A stretch of 64,000 nucleotides of DNA from Leptospira venezuelensis (GCF_002150035.1 NZ_NETS01000008.1:62001-126000); one strand, 5' to 3'. Positions 1-9,286 are shown, counted from the stretch's first letter. Notes: generated by a model from the sequence alone, not told the origin. A program made the numbers and translations.

Positions 1-344
1 GTTTGCAGATAAATTTCCGGATCCATTAGATAACTGTAAAATACGATATAAGTTTTGTATTTTACATATACTCCATAAGTTCCCTTTTGAGGCTCATATG
101 ATATAGAATCCGCTTTTAGATCCTTAGTGTATTCCTTATAATCCAAGTATTTACGATGAAGGCTGTATTTTAAAGCGGAGAGAAGATTTTTTTCTAGTAA
201 CGCTTTTTTAGCGGATTCAGATACTTTTCGATTCTTATTAAATTCTTCTACTTTATTAAATTCTTCTACTAAACCGCTGACTTTTCCAGCAAACAATGGG
301 GTCCCGAGGCAGATGGCCAAGGATAGTATTACGATCCGTTTCAT
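1..344 (-). CDS. Secreted hypothetical protein (3' end outside window)
   Basis: Reading leftward from an ATG at 342-344, preceded by an AGGAGA ribosome site (350-355), the frame stays open to the window edge, giving about 114 residues. The first 19 residues are a typical signal peptide (MKRIVILSLAICLGTPLFA), so the product is probably periplasmic or outer-membrane associated. The mature part is rich in Lys, Tyr and Glu. It has an exact hexapeptide duplication (VEEFNK twice), encoded by an 18-bp tandem repeat at 234-269. I recognise no family. It stands apart from the pcrA gene, whose stop is 61 bp to the right. Confidence 0.75.
   Translation of the reverse strand, partial: MKRIVILSLAICLGTPLFAGKVSGLVEEFNKVEEFNKNRKVSESAKKALLEKNLLSALKYSLHRKYLDYKEYTKDLKADSISYEPQKGTYGVYVKYKTYIVFYSYLMDPEIYLQ
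234..269. repeat. 18-bp tandem duplication inside a coding region
   Basis: Two adjacent 18-bp copies, 234-251 and 252-269, differ at one base. They add six residues in frame (VEEFNK twice) to the secreted protein. This is probably a slippage duplication. Confidence 0.8.
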
Positions 345-404
345 TGTTTCTCCTATGTTCCTGTGAATAATATCGGTATTTTTAGGGGCGAACTTTCCCC
401 CTTG

Positions 405-2606
405 TTATAATTTCTCTAAGGGGGTATAGGCAAGGAAAAAGTTTTTCTCCAAGCCTCCAAACTTAATTTTTACCTTGCGGTTTTTGCCTGTTCCCTGGAC
501 AGAAATCACCTGTCCCAGGCCAAATTGGGCATGTTTGACCTTATCTCCTTCTCGGATATCTGACTCTTCTCCCAAAGGTTTGGAAGAATCTTCCCTTTCG
601 TGAGTAGTTTCTGGGATTTTATAAGCTCCAGAAGAAGCAGTAGGAGGCCCAGATGGTCTGCGAACACCTTTTTGGGCGAAAATACCTTCTTCTCCAAAAC
701 ATTCGGATGGAATTTCTGGAAGGAAACTGGATGGGATCCTGTCCTCCACTTTTCCAAATTTTCGAGAGGTCCTGGAATAGCTGAGATATAATTTCACTCT
801 AGCTCGGGTCAATGCCACGTAAAAAAGCCTTCTTTCTTCTTCCTTTCCATTCGGTTCTTCCAAACTCATAGAATGGGGGAAGGTCCCTTCTTCCAAACCG
901 GTCAGAAATACTGTAGGGAATTCCAGTCCTTTTGCATTATGGACAGTCATAAGATGAACATAATCAGTAAGCTGAGCTGAATCTTCTTCCGAAGTAAGAA
1001 GGCTGATCTGGTTCAGATATTCTTCCAAGTTCGGAGAGTCTTCTCTGGACTCGTATTCCTCGATTGAGTTAACGAACTCTCTTACGTTCTCTACTTTAGA
1101 AACTGCTTCCTCATCATGAGCGTCTCTTTCCATATAATCGATCCAACCGGATCTTCCTACAATCTCCAAAGCGATCTTGGACGGAAGCTCTCCTTTTTCT
1201 TTTCGATCGATCAAATCTTCAAATAGATGATAAAGCTCTTTGGCTTTTCCTAAACTTGCTTTTTTTAAGGGAAGATCTGGATGTCCTATCGCTTCCAGGA
1301 AAGAAATTCCTTTGTCTAAGGAGAATGTCCTGATCTTCTCCACGCTTGCCTCGCCTATTCCCCTAGGAGGAGTATTCACAATTCTTAATAAAGAATTGGA
1401 ATCCATAGGATTTGCAACTACGTTGAGATATGCGATCATATCTTTGATCTCGGCTCGGTCGAAGAATCTAAAACCACCAAAAATTTTGTATGGTATACCG
1501 GAAGATCTAAGTCCTTCTTCGAAGTATCTGGACTGTGCATTCGTTCTGTAGAAGATCGCAAAATCTTTATAGTCAGCACCTCTTGCAGAACCTGCCCTAA
1601 TTTTTTTTACGATATCGTATGCTTCTTCGGTTTCGTTCTCGAATTGTGAAACGGAGATAGGTTCTCCCAATTCATTGTTTGTGAATAATTCTTTCTCTTT
1701 TCTTCCACTATTATTTGCGATCACCTTGGAAGCTGCACGTATGATCCGAGAAGTAGAACGATAGTTTTCTTCTAATTTTACTACGTAAGCATTCGGAAAA
1801 TCACTTTCGAAATTTAGAATATTCGTAATATCTGCGCCTCTCCAGGAATAGATGGACTGGTCATCGTCCCCTACTACACAGAGATTCCCCCTATCTCCGG
1901 AAAGTAAACGTACCAATGTATATTGTGCCTTATTTGTATCCTGGTATTCATCCACCATGATATAGTTCCATCGATCCTGATACGATTTTAGAACGGACGG
2001 ATTCTCTTTGAATAATTGTACAGTCTTTTGGATTAAGTCCCCGAAATCTAAGGCCTGATTCTTCTTCTTACGTTTTTCATATTCTTCGTAAATGTTTGAA
2101 ATCATTTGAGATCTATGAGAAAAATTCTCTTTTCGAATATACGAATCAGAATCGGAAAGTCCATCTTTCCAGGATGAAAATATCCCAGTTAAAGAGGAAG
2201 GTTTGTATTGTTTAGGATCCTCATGCAGATCCTTGATCACTTGCTTAATTAAAGATTCCTGTAATACAGAATCATAAACAGTAAACCCGGAAGGCATACC
2301 TAAGTAAGTAGTTTCTCTTCTTAAAATATACAAACATAAAGAGTGAAATGTTTTAATCTGCACATTCCATGGGATGGAGGGCACCAGTTTTGCCACCCTT
2401 TCCAACATTTCTGCGGCGGCTTTATTGGTAAAAGTGAGTGCACAGATTGAATCTGTCCTTTTATTCAGGATCAAGTTTGCAATTCTATGAGTGATTACTC
2501 TAGTTTTTCCAGAACCTGCTCCTGCTAATATTAAAACAGGACCTTCTAACTTTTCGACTGCGGCTTTTTGAGGTTCGTTCAAGCCTTGTACTAGATCAAT
2601 TGACAA
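405..2606 (-). CDS. uvrD: ATP-dependent DNA helicase PcrA/UvrD (SF1A)
   Basis: A 733-residue 3'-5' DNA helicase for nucleotide excision repair, mismatch repair and clearing of stalled complexes. The Walker A motif AGAGSGKTR lies at residues 28-36, the DEYQDT Walker B near 218, GDDDQSIYSWRGA near 250, and motif VI (LFYVALTRAR) near 600. The last 50 residues (GDKVKHAQFGLGQV...) form the Tudor-like tail of PcrA-type enzymes, which binds RNA polymerase, so PcrA is the closer match within the family. Length is normal. The start lies 12 bp after the bamA stop, so it is probably the last gene of the exbB-exbD-bamA-pcrA run. Confidence 0.95.
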   Translation of the reverse strand: MSIDLVQGLNEPQKAAVEKLEGPVLILAGAGSGKTRVITHRIANLILNKRTDSICALTFTNKAAAEMLERVAKLVPSIPWNVQIKTFHSLCLYILRRETTYLGMPSGFTVYDSVLQESLIKQVIKDLHEDPKQYKPSSLTGIFSSWKDGLSDSDSYIRKENFSHRSQMISNIYEEYEKRKKKNQALDFGDLIQKTVQLFKENPSVLKSYQDRWNYIMVDEYQDTNKAQYTLVRLLSGDRGNLCVVGDDDQSIYSWRGADITNILNFESDFPNAYVVKLEENYRSTSRIIRAASKVIANNSGRKEKELFTNNELGEPISVSQFENETEEAYDIVKKIRAGSARGADYKDFAIFYRTNAQSRYFEEGLRSSGIPYKIFGGFRFFDRAEIKDMIAYLNVVANPMDSNSLLRIVNTPPRGIGEASVEKIRTFSLDKGISFLEAIGHPDLPLKKASLGKAKELYHLFEDLIDRKEKGELPSKIALEIVGRSGWIDYMERDAHDEEAVSKVENVREFVNSIEEYESREDSPNLEEYLNQISLLTSEEDSAQLTDYVHLMTVHNAKGLEFPTVFLTGLEEGTFPHSMSLEEPNGKEEERRLFYVALTRARVKLYLSYSRTSRKFGKVEDRIPSSFLPEIPSECFGEEGIFAQKGVRRPSGPPTASSGAYKIPETTHEREDSSKPLGEESDIREGDKVKHAQFGLGQVISVQGTGKNRKVKIKFGGLEKNFFLAYTPLEKL

Positions 2607-2618
2607 AGCTGAAACTCC

Positions 2619-5516
2619 TTAGAATCGGTAATCACCGATACCAAATACGAACTGAAATGCGTTATCTGATTCGTATCTTTCAAAAGGTGCCCAGAAATTT
2701 CCGGTAGGCTTTAATTTCTGCGCGAAGTAAATACGCAACGGAAGAACAGGAATTTGGACTCTCAGACCCACACCCCAGGAATATCTCATTCTATCCATTG
2801 CAACGTTATCCGCCGATAGGATCAATCTTCCTGGATTATTCAATTCGTCATATGTTACGTCAGCCTTACGTCCATTCTGCAAATTGAAATTGTTTTGGAT
2901 GTACCAACCGATCGGGTTAGCAGCAATCTGATCCGCCTTATTCTTATCATAAGATTCGAAATAATCTTTTTTAGTTCCGACCGCACGATTCGTCTGCTCA
3001 TATAGAGCACCTCCATCCAAGAATACAACAAGCCATAGTAAGCTTGGTTCAATTGGAATACGAATCTCTGTATCAAAGAGAAGACGATGCTGAGCCCCAT
3101 CTCTCCATTCAACTGGATACTTTTGGTCGTTATAATACCAACCTCTTAAAGATTCATAACCACCGATGATAAGTAAATCCTGAGGACGGATATAAGGATC
3201 TTGAACAGGATCTTGATTATGAGATCCACCCATCGGAGCCCTTTGGAAAATAAAAGTATCAGAGGTCCTGAATTCCTGAACTACTCTCCATCTACGAAGA
3301 GCGTTGTTTCGGATCAAACCTCCAAAAGTGAAGTCAAACCAAGTATGATAATATTCCGCTAAGACCCTATATTGGTCGAAGTGAGAAGATCCACCAAGAT
3401 ACTGTCCTACGTTATCCACCTGAAAGAGAAGATCATAACCACGAGTTGGAGCAAATACGTTATCTCGGATATCATAAGCAAGACCATTCGTAACCTGAGA
3501 ACGGAACTGCCATCCCCTTCTTACGTTAGCCAAAACTGCATCCGACACAAGTGCAGTCGGGTTGGAATATGAATAAAATGCAGGAGTATATCTGTGAAAA
3601 TGGGTCCAGTTGGTCCCGAGCCTGTGAGCCACACCCATGGTGACCCCCAAACCGTTGTTATCGTAGGTAGCATTTTCAACAGTTGGAGAAGTTGTACTAT
3701 CAGAAATGGAAATCGTAGAAGTAGAACCTAAAAATATGGTTCGAGAGAAATAGAACATGGAAAGGGAAAGCGACCAAGGAGTATCGTACATCCAAGGTTC
3801 TGTCCAAGAGATCTGAAAGGATCTACGGTAAGGTCCAAATTCCAAACGACCCGATACCTTTTGACCAGTTCCGTTTAAGTTGTTTTCACCAATTTCAGTA
3901 AAGATGGTAAATCCTGTGATAGTTCCGTAACCACCACCCATAGAAACTGTTCCGGTAGGCTGTTCTAATACTTCAATGACAAGATTCATTTTGGTATCAT
4001 CCGAACCAGGTCTCATGTTAAAGTTCACTTCTTTGAAGTAACCTAGGTTGAAGATTCTCTCCCGCGAACGGTTTACTAAGCTAGAATCGAATAAGTCGCC
4101 AGGTTTAAAAAGTAACTCTCTACGAATTACCTTGTCCTGGGTTTTCTTATTACCTTTGATAATTACGTTTTCGATCTGAGCCAAATTGTTCTCACGGATA
4201 GTAAAATCCACATGAACAAATTTACGCCCTCTCAACTCTGGACTATCTCTATAAATTTCTCTTAATTTACGGATATTTAATTGTTTATATTCTTCCTCGC
4301 AGGATTTTTTCTCCACCTCGGTTCTTCTGGAGGCGCAATTTTCATAATATTCCAAACTTTCTGAATCCAAAGAAACGATCTTTCTTCTTGGAATGACCTG
4401 TGCGAAAATATGTCCTTTGGAACCATAGAGTTCGTTTACTGTAGCTCTATCTCTGGAGAATACAGTCTCATCGAAGATCTCTCCCGCATCTTTGGCACTA
4501 TAATCTAAAGATTTTTCGATTTCAGGGACCGTAAATAGTGGTTTTAATTTGTCTTTTGGAGTTTCAGGGGGGTTATTTTCTTTGTTCAAGAAGATCGGTC
4601 TTCCGTCCCCATCTGTAGTCATATCGTGAGCTACAGTATATCCGTTAAAATAATACACCTGCCCTTCAAAGAGTTTGATATTGACTATGATTACCCTTCT
4701 ATTTTTCTTTTCGGGGTTTTCCCAGTGGATCTCCCAGTTAGTACCTTCTCGGATCAACTCCGAGTCCAGGTATCCCTTACTTCTTAAATAAGCCTGGATA
4801 ACTTCCTTATCTTTTTCGAATGAACTTTCTTTGAAGTTACCACCTTCAAATAGGCCTTCTTCTTTTAACTCCATAAGACCTAAGATCTCTGAAGTTTCGA
4901 TAGTCTCGTTCCCGTAGATATTGATCTTTGCAACAGGAATCTCTTCGCCCTCATCGATGATGAAGCGGACCTTAACTAAGTTTGTTTTTGGATCGGGCTT
5001 TCCAAGCTCTACTTTTACATAAGCCAGGAAGAATCCTTCGTCTTTATATTTTTGTAATATAACATCTCTGGACTTCGTAACCTTTTGTGGAGTAATTACT
5101 TCATTGTCCTTAAGAGGCATTTTGTCTCGGAGATCCGCGGGAAATACTTCATCTGCTCCGATAAATTCGACATCTTTGACTCTAGGTCTTTCTCTGAGTT
5201 CGAAAATGACCCGAACTCCACCTTCCATTTCTTCAGCTTTGATATCTATAAAGTAGAAAAATCCGGATGCAAATAACGCCTTTAAGTCTCGGTCAATAAT
5301 TCCTTTGGTGAGGAGTTTACCTGTTCGGAGTTCCAAAAGACCACTGATATCCGAATCGGATGTGTTCTTATTTCCGCTAAATTTTATTTCTCGTACGATC
5401 TTCCCGAAATAATCACTCTTTTTGGAGAAAAGTTGAGAGATCTCGCCGGAGTAAAAAAAGAATCCGCTTACAAAAATAACGGCAAAGGATTTATATATAG
5501 ATACTTTTCGTTTCAA
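2619..5516 (-). CDS. bamA: Outer membrane protein assembly factor BamA (Omp85)
   Basis: A 965-residue core subunit of the beta-barrel assembly machine. The N-terminal hydrophobic stretch is a signal sequence. POTRA-type repeats follow (for example VREIKFSGNKNTSDSDI, AKINIYGNETIETSEI and QIENVIIKGNKKTQDKVI). The C-terminal barrel has an LRGW variant of the conserved loop-6 VRGF motif and ends in phenylalanine, as outer-membrane barrels do. It is about 150 residues longer than E. coli BamA, mainly through an insertion before the last POTRA that carries Cys394 and Cys406. Upstream are exbB-exbD, downstream pcrA. Confidence 0.93.
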   Translation of the reverse strand: MKRKVSIYKSFAVIFVSGFFFYSGEISQLFSKKSDYFGKIVREIKFSGNKNTSDSDISGLLELRTGKLLTKGIIDRDLKALFASGFFYFIDIKAEEMEGGVRVIFELRERPRVKDVEFIGADEVFPADLRDKMPLKDNEVITPQKVTKSRDVILQKYKDEGFFLAYVKVELGKPDPKTNLVKVRFIIDEGEEIPVAKINIYGNETIETSEILGLMELKEEGLFEGGNFKESSFEKDKEVIQAYLRSKGYLDSELIREGTNWEIHWENPEKKNRRVIIVNIKLFEGQVYYFNGYTVAHDMTTDGDGRPIFLNKENNPPETPKDKLKPLFTVPEIEKSLDYSAKDAGEIFDETVFSRDRATVNELYGSKGHIFAQVIPRRKIVSLDSESLEYYENCASRRTEVEKKSCEEEYKQLNIRKLREIYRDSPELRGRKFVHVDFTIRENNLAQIENVIIKGNKKTQDKVIRRELLFKPGDLFDSSLVNRSRERIFNLGYFKEVNFNMRPGSDDTKMNLVIEVLEQPTGTVSMGGGYGTITGFTIFTEIGENNLNGTGQKVSGRLEFGPYRRSFQISWTEPWMYDTPWSLSLSMFYFSRTIFLGSTSTISISDSTTSPTVENATYDNNGLGVTMGVAHRLGTNWTHFHRYTPAFYSYSNPTALVSDAVLANVRRGWQFRSQVTNGLAYDIRDNVFAPTRGYDLLFQVDNVGQYLGGSSHFDQYRVLAEYYHTWFDFTFGGLIRNNALRRWRVVQEFRTSDTFIFQRAPMGGSHNQDPVQDPYIRPQDLLIIGGYESLRGWYYNDQKYPVEWRDGAQHRLLFDTEIRIPIEPSLLWLVVFLDGGALYEQTNRAVGTKKDYFESYDKNKADQIAANPIGWYIQNNFNLQNGRKADVTYDELNNPGRLILSADNVAMDRMRYSWGVGLRVQIPVLPLRIYFAQKLKPTGNFWAPFERYESDNAFQFVFGIGDYRF

Positions 5517-5602
5517 GAGTCTTTTGAAATCGCCATAAGGCTTTATTTAAAATCGAGACCGTTTTCCTTCTCGAAATAAGTCTTTAGATCCACCTGAGCG
5601 GA

Positions 5603-6070
5603 TCACTGACCTCCCGGTTGACGAACCATCGCAAGATTGAATCTTGTTACTCCGGCTTCGTTCACTTTATCGATTACCTTAACGATGGTTTGGTAATTTG
5701 CAGCACCATCTCCTCTGATAATCACCCGATTTTTACTCTGTTCTTTTTTGTCTTTGTCGTCGCCTTGGTTTTGGCCATTGAACAATTTTATCTTTTCAGT
5801 CAGTTTTTCTAAAGGTACTGGTTCAGTGTCTTTATCTAGGAAAATTTTTCCGTCTTTATTGACAGTGATTACCAATTCATCTTTTTTCTTTTCCTGAGCA
5901 GTGCTAGAAGATCTAGGGAGTTCTATTTTCACAACAGTGGATTTCTCCAAGGTTGCATTCATCAAAAAATAAATTACGATGAAGCAAATAACGTCAATCA
6001 TAGGAGCAAGCTCAATCTGGCCTGCCCTAAAACTTCCGCTCTCTCCCCGACTCCATTTTTTAAATTTCAT
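5603..6070 (-). CDS. ExbD/TolR-family biopolymer transport protein
   Basis: A 155-residue inner-membrane protein with a short cytoplasmic N-terminus, one membrane helix near residues 22-42 that contains the functional aspartate of the family (APMIDVICFIVIYFLM), and a periplasmic domain. With the ExbB/TolQ partner it forms a proton-driven motor that energises TonB- or Tol-type envelope work. It starts 1 bp after the exbB stop, so the two are co-translated. The periplasmic part has a charged, low-complexity loop (QGDDKDKKEQSK). Which complex (Ton or Tol) it serves cannot be read from this sequence. Confidence 0.9.
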   Translation of the reverse strand: MKFKKWSRGESGSFRAGQIELAPMIDVICFIVIYFLMNATLEKSTVVKIELPRSSSTAQEKKKDELVITVNKDGKIFLDKDTEPVPLEKLTEKIKLFNGQNQGDDKDKKEQSKNRVIIRGDGAANYQTIVKVIDKVNEAGVTRFNLAMVRQPGGQ

Positions 6071-6071
6071 C

Positions 6072-6731
6072 TTACTTTAAAAACCTAAGCGCCTGCTCGG
6101 ATAGACTTTCCATTTCGGAAATCGCATCTTCTTTTTTCTTTTGAAAAAAGTTATGGAAAATATAAGCTGGAATTGCAACCGCGAGTCCCATAGCAGTGGT
6201 AATCAATGCTTCACTGATCCCGACCTCTGCTCCTCTCGTTCCGGATCCTTCTGCGAAGGAACGTATGATCCCAAGAACAGTTCCCAAAACTCCCAAAAGT
6301 GGAGAGATGGTAGCTATCGTAGCTAACGGAGAAAGGAATTTTTCCATTCTCTGGATCTGATTTAAACCTTGGGTTAAAATTTCATCATCCACAGAAGATG
6401 CATTTTTCTTAAACTGAGTAATACCAGCTTGTAAAACTTGGGAGACCGGACCTTGGCTCAGACTTCTCATTAAGTCGGAAGCGGAGTCGTAGTTTTTATC
6501 TCTGAGTAGATCTTTTACCCTTCTCCAATCGTCCGGAGTAATAGACTTCCAGCGAGAAAAGAAGATCAGCCTTTCGATGATGATTGTAAATCCTACTATA
6601 GAAACAAGAAGGATCAGAATAGGTACGGTTTCCGGTGGAATAATGGAAACCAAAGAATCTGTTTTGGCAAGGATCATATCGGCTTGAGGTTCTCCAAGGA
6701 GTAGGGTTTCCAACTCGGCTGTCCCTGCCAA
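6072..6731 (-). CDS. MotA/TolQ/ExbB proton channel family protein
   Basis: A 219-residue polytopic inner-membrane protein, partner of the ExbD/TolR subunit. A first helix lies near residues 35-55, a cytoplasmic domain follows, and the paired C-terminal helices carry the family signature (LATIATISPLLGVLGTVLG, then ISEALITTAMGLAVAIPAY). The predicted first codon is TTG (6729-6731). The next ATG, at residue 19, has no ribosome site and would trim only the poorly conserved N-terminus. A purine-rich AAGGAA lies in an 8-bp hairpin 10-30 bases upstream (6741-6759). The end abuts exbD. Confidence 0.9.
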   Translation of the reverse strand: MAGTAELETLLLGEPQADMILAKTDSLVSIIPPETVPILILLVSIVGFTIIIERLIFFSRWKSITPDDWRRVKDLLRDKNYDSASDLMRSLSQGPVSQVLQAGITQFKKNASSVDDEILTQGLNQIQRMEKFLSPLATIATISPLLGVLGTVLGIIRSFAEGSGTRGAEVGISEALITTAMGLAVAIPAYIFHNFFQKKKEDAISEMESLSEQALRFLK

Positions 6732-6740
6732 ACGATTTTT

Positions 6741-6759
6741 AAAAGGAAGTTTTCCTTTT
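6741..6759. promoter_or_regulatory. 8-bp hairpin upstream of exbB
   Basis: AAAAGGAA (6741-6748), a 3-base loop and TTCCTTTT (6752-6759) make a perfect stem in the 77-bp gap between recN and exbB. In the leftward transcript there is no U-run after the stem, so it is a poor terminator. It could hide the only purine-rich site ahead of the TTG start of exbB. The function is inferred. Confidence 0.3.
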
Positions 6760-6808
6760 TACCGGCAGCGATTTACGCCCCAGTAAAAAGGGAATTTGAG
6801 AAGACGAA

Positions 6809-8515
6809 TTATACCGCCTTCTTTTTGAGCAATTCCTTTGCGTGATGGAGAGCGCCTTTGGAGATATTTTGACCCGCAATCATTCTCGCAAGTTCCATTG
6901 TTCTCTCCTCCATTCCGAGGAATTCAGTTTCAGAGACAGTTCTTCCCTCTTTGACTCGTTTGCTTACTAGAAGATGATGGTCCGCAGCCGCAGCTATTTG
7001 CTGTAAATGAGTGACTAAAATGATCTGGTGAGTTTTAGAAAGAGTTCTGAGTTTTTTTGCTACGTCGGAAGCAATCTCTCCACCCAGACCAGAGTCAATC
7101 TCATCAAAAACCAAAACTTTTCCGTCAAAATTGGAACCAAGTACACTTTTGATAGCCAACATTACTCTGGAAATTTCCCCTCCAGAAGCAATTTTACGAA
7201 GCGGCCTTGGCTTTTCTCCAGGGTTTGGACTAAAATAGAATTCTGCCTGGTCCAATCCGAATTCGTTTACCAAATAGGATTTTCCTTGGGCCTCTACTTC
7301 TCCTTCAGGACTTGTCTCCCAACGAAGAACTACTTGTAGCCCAGCTCCCTTCATCCCTAAAACTTCTAATTCAGATTTGAGTTTGGATTCGAATTTGTTC
7401 AATACTTCTCGTCTAGATTTAGAAAGTTGCAAACAAGCTTGGGTTAATTTATCTGCCGCCCTTTTCTTTTCCTTTTCCAGAGAAGTTTTAGAATCTAAGT
7501 TCTGCTCTAGAGCTGCGAGTTCGTCTTCTGCCTTCTTCTTTGTTTCTAAAATTTCAGAAATTGAATTTCCATATTTTTTCTTTAGCTTATGGATCAGATC
7601 AAGCCTGGACTGTACATGAGATAGTCTTTCCGGAGAGAAAAATACCTCTTCCTTTTGATCCTGAGCAGTAGTATTGATCTCACGGATTGTTACATATACT
7701 TCCTTAAGAGCAGAATCCATTTCGTTTAATGATTCGCTCAAAACTTTAATCTTATCGGAAGCAGCAAGCACTTTAGGAAAAATGCCTAACACAGAAGATT
7801 CACTTTCATGCAGGTAACCGGTGATTATATCTAGGTTCTCAGCGAGTTTTTCTCCATGAACGAGTAGGTTCTCCTCTTTACTGAGTTCTTCCTCTTCTCC
7901 CAATTTTAAATTAGCAGTGTGGATCTCTTCTATTTGGTATTGGAGTATCTCTTTTTTGCGATTTCTATCAGCATGAGATAATTCTAATTCTTCCAATCTC
8001 TTTTTGAGGCTTTTATAAGTTAAAAACCCTTCCTTCACTTCTCCTCTTAGTGTGTGCAAACCTGCAAAACCGTCCAAGATATCCAACTGTTGGGCCTTGT
8101 CTAAAAGCAGAATTTGATCATTTTGATTATGCACTTCGGATAGAATTTCTCCTAAACCACGAAGTACTTGAGCGGATGAAAGGGAATGATTGATCTGGAT
8201 CTTTGTTTTTCCGTCCCGAGTGAATTCCTTTCGGATTACGATTACGGAACCGTTTAGAGGAAATCCATGCTCCCTCATCCAAGTTATGGCGCTTGGATTT
8301 TGGGAAATATCGAACTCTGCTTCTAAACAATACTTATCCGAGCCTGTTCGGATATCCATCGTACTGCTCTTTCCTCCGAGTAAGGATGAAAGAGCATCCA
8401 GTAAGAGAGATTTTCCGGAACCGGTTTCTCCCGTAATCGCAGTTAAGCCCCCTCTTAAGTCAATCTGGGCTGATTCAATTAATGCAAAATCTCGGATACT
8501 AATTGTCTGAAGCAT
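6809..8515 (-). CDS. recN: DNA repair protein RecN
   Basis: A 568-residue SMC-like ATPase that holds broken DNA together during recombinational repair. The Walker A motif GETGSGKS is at residues 29-36. A long coiled-coil middle follows, then the ABC-like signature ASGGEISRVMLAIKS near 440 and Walker B VLVFDEIDSGLGG near 470. Length is normal. The ATG at 8513-8515 is preceded by a strong AAGGGG site. Upstream is a gene-free AT-rich stretch that probably holds its promoter. I looked for a TTTG-N5-CAAA type LexA box there and did not see a clean one. Confidence 0.95.
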   Translation of the reverse strand: MLQTISIRDFALIESAQIDLRGGLTAITGETGSGKSLLLDALSSLLGGKSSTMDIRTGSDKYCLEAEFDISQNPSAITWMREHGFPLNGSVIVIRKEFTRDGKTKIQINHSLSSAQVLRGLGEILSEVHNQNDQILLLDKAQQLDILDGFAGLHTLRGEVKEGFLTYKSLKKRLEELELSHADRNRKKEILQYQIEEIHTANLKLGEEEELSKEENLLVHGEKLAENLDIITGYLHESESSVLGIFPKVLAASDKIKVLSESLNEMDSALKEVYVTIREINTTAQDQKEEVFFSPERLSHVQSRLDLIHKLKKKYGNSISEILETKKKAEDELAALEQNLDSKTSLEKEKKRAADKLTQACLQLSKSRREVLNKFESKLKSELEVLGMKGAGLQVVLRWETSPEGEVEAQGKSYLVNEFGLDQAEFYFSPNPGEKPRPLRKIASGGEISRVMLAIKSVLGSNFDGKVLVFDEIDSGLGGEIASDVAKKLRTLSKTHQIILVTHLQQIAAAADHHLLVSKRVKEGRTVSETEFLGMEERTMELARMIAGQNISKGALHHAKELLKKKAV

Positions 8516-8837
8516 AATTTTTCCCCTTAGCTACAACATACTATTCGGATGATTGTATACTTTTGTAAACTATTTTTTTGTATAGTATTTTGAAAAAATT
8601 AGAATAGGAAAATGGAATTGAACACATATTTCTACTTAGAAAAGTAAGATTCCCTCGGAATGTCCATTCTGTTCGTCTTTGATTATAACAGAAAAACCTT
8701 ATTATTTATGACTGAAATTTTGCAATGCAAAGATAAATAACGTTGGCGTTCATAAATGTGATTAGGAAATCAAGGAGACATTTTACGAATCTACTCTGCT
8801 TCTTTTTTAAAAAATGGATAATTTGAAGGCAAATATT
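8516..8837. other. Gene-free AT-rich divergent intergenic region
   Basis: This 322-bp region separates leftward recN from a rightward lipoprotein gene. It should hold both promoters. The only structure seen is a loose inverted repeat, ATACTAT (8538-8544) with ATAGTAT (8582-8588), upstream of recN. No RNA gene or convincing ORF was found. Confidence 0.4.
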
Positions 8838-9131
8838 ATGGAACGATTATTCTCATTATATATATTAACCCTTTTTTGTAGCTTTAGTTTGTTATTTATT
8901 GCATGCTCAAGGGAAGACGTAGATGAGATTCAAGGTAAGAAAAAGAAATCCAACTGCACAGTTGAATATATAGGGTGCGTGGAATATTATAAACAATGCA
9001 TAGACAACGGCACTTGTGATTTAAGTCAATATACTGGATCGACGACGGAAAAAGCACAATCCTTTTGTTCTAGTAGCTTTTTACTTTGCGTTGGATATAT
9101 AATGGGAGGCGCATCTGCTGGTCGAGATTAG
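8838..9131 (+). CDS. Small Cys-rich lipoprotein
   Basis: About 97 residues. The N-terminus MERLFSLYILTLFCSFSLLF is followed by the lipobox FIAC, so the protein is exported and lipidated. The mature part has a Lys stretch (GKKKKSNC) and seven further cysteines, suggesting disulfides. The ATG at 8838 is preferred to the upstream ATG at 8814 because it has a GAAGG site 8 bases away and puts the signal peptide at the start. It resembles in style the lipoprotein at 53683-54021. The family is not recognised; lineage-restricted leptospiral lipoproteins of this type are common. Confidence 0.75.
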   Translation: MERLFSLYILTLFCSFSLLFIACSREDVDEIQGKKKKSNCTVEYIGCVEYYKQCIDNGTCDLSQYTGSTTEKAQSFCSSSFLLCVGYIMGGASAGRD

Positions 9132-9185
9132 CTCTCCCATACGCAATCGTGCAGCATACTAGGATATATTCGAAAGAGGGCCACC

Positions 9186-9286
9186 CCGCGAAAGATCGAA
9201 CCGTGGTCAAAAAATCGTGGATACGATTTTTTGACCGGAGGCGAGAGCTTGATCCGAAACGGACTTAAAGTCCGGTTCGGACGCGG
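9186..9286. repeat. Nested-hairpin palindromic element
   Basis: A compact GC-rich element lies in the gap before the HATPase gene. Stem 1 is 14 bp and perfect with a 4-base loop (9205-9218 with 9223-9236). Stem 2 is 11 bp with one mismatch and a 5-base loop (9254-9264 with 9270-9280). The outer arms CCGCG (9186-9190) and CGCGG (9282-9286) could close both into one fold. CGAACCG (9197-9203) can also pair with CGGTTCG (9273-9279), giving an alternative fold. It is either a dispersed intergenic repeat or a structured leader RNA. Confidence 0.6.

Noticed and set aside
8516..8600. Possible LexA/SOS box upstream of recN
   Set aside because: Only a loose AT-rich inverted repeat is present; no TTTG-N5-CAAA match was seen.
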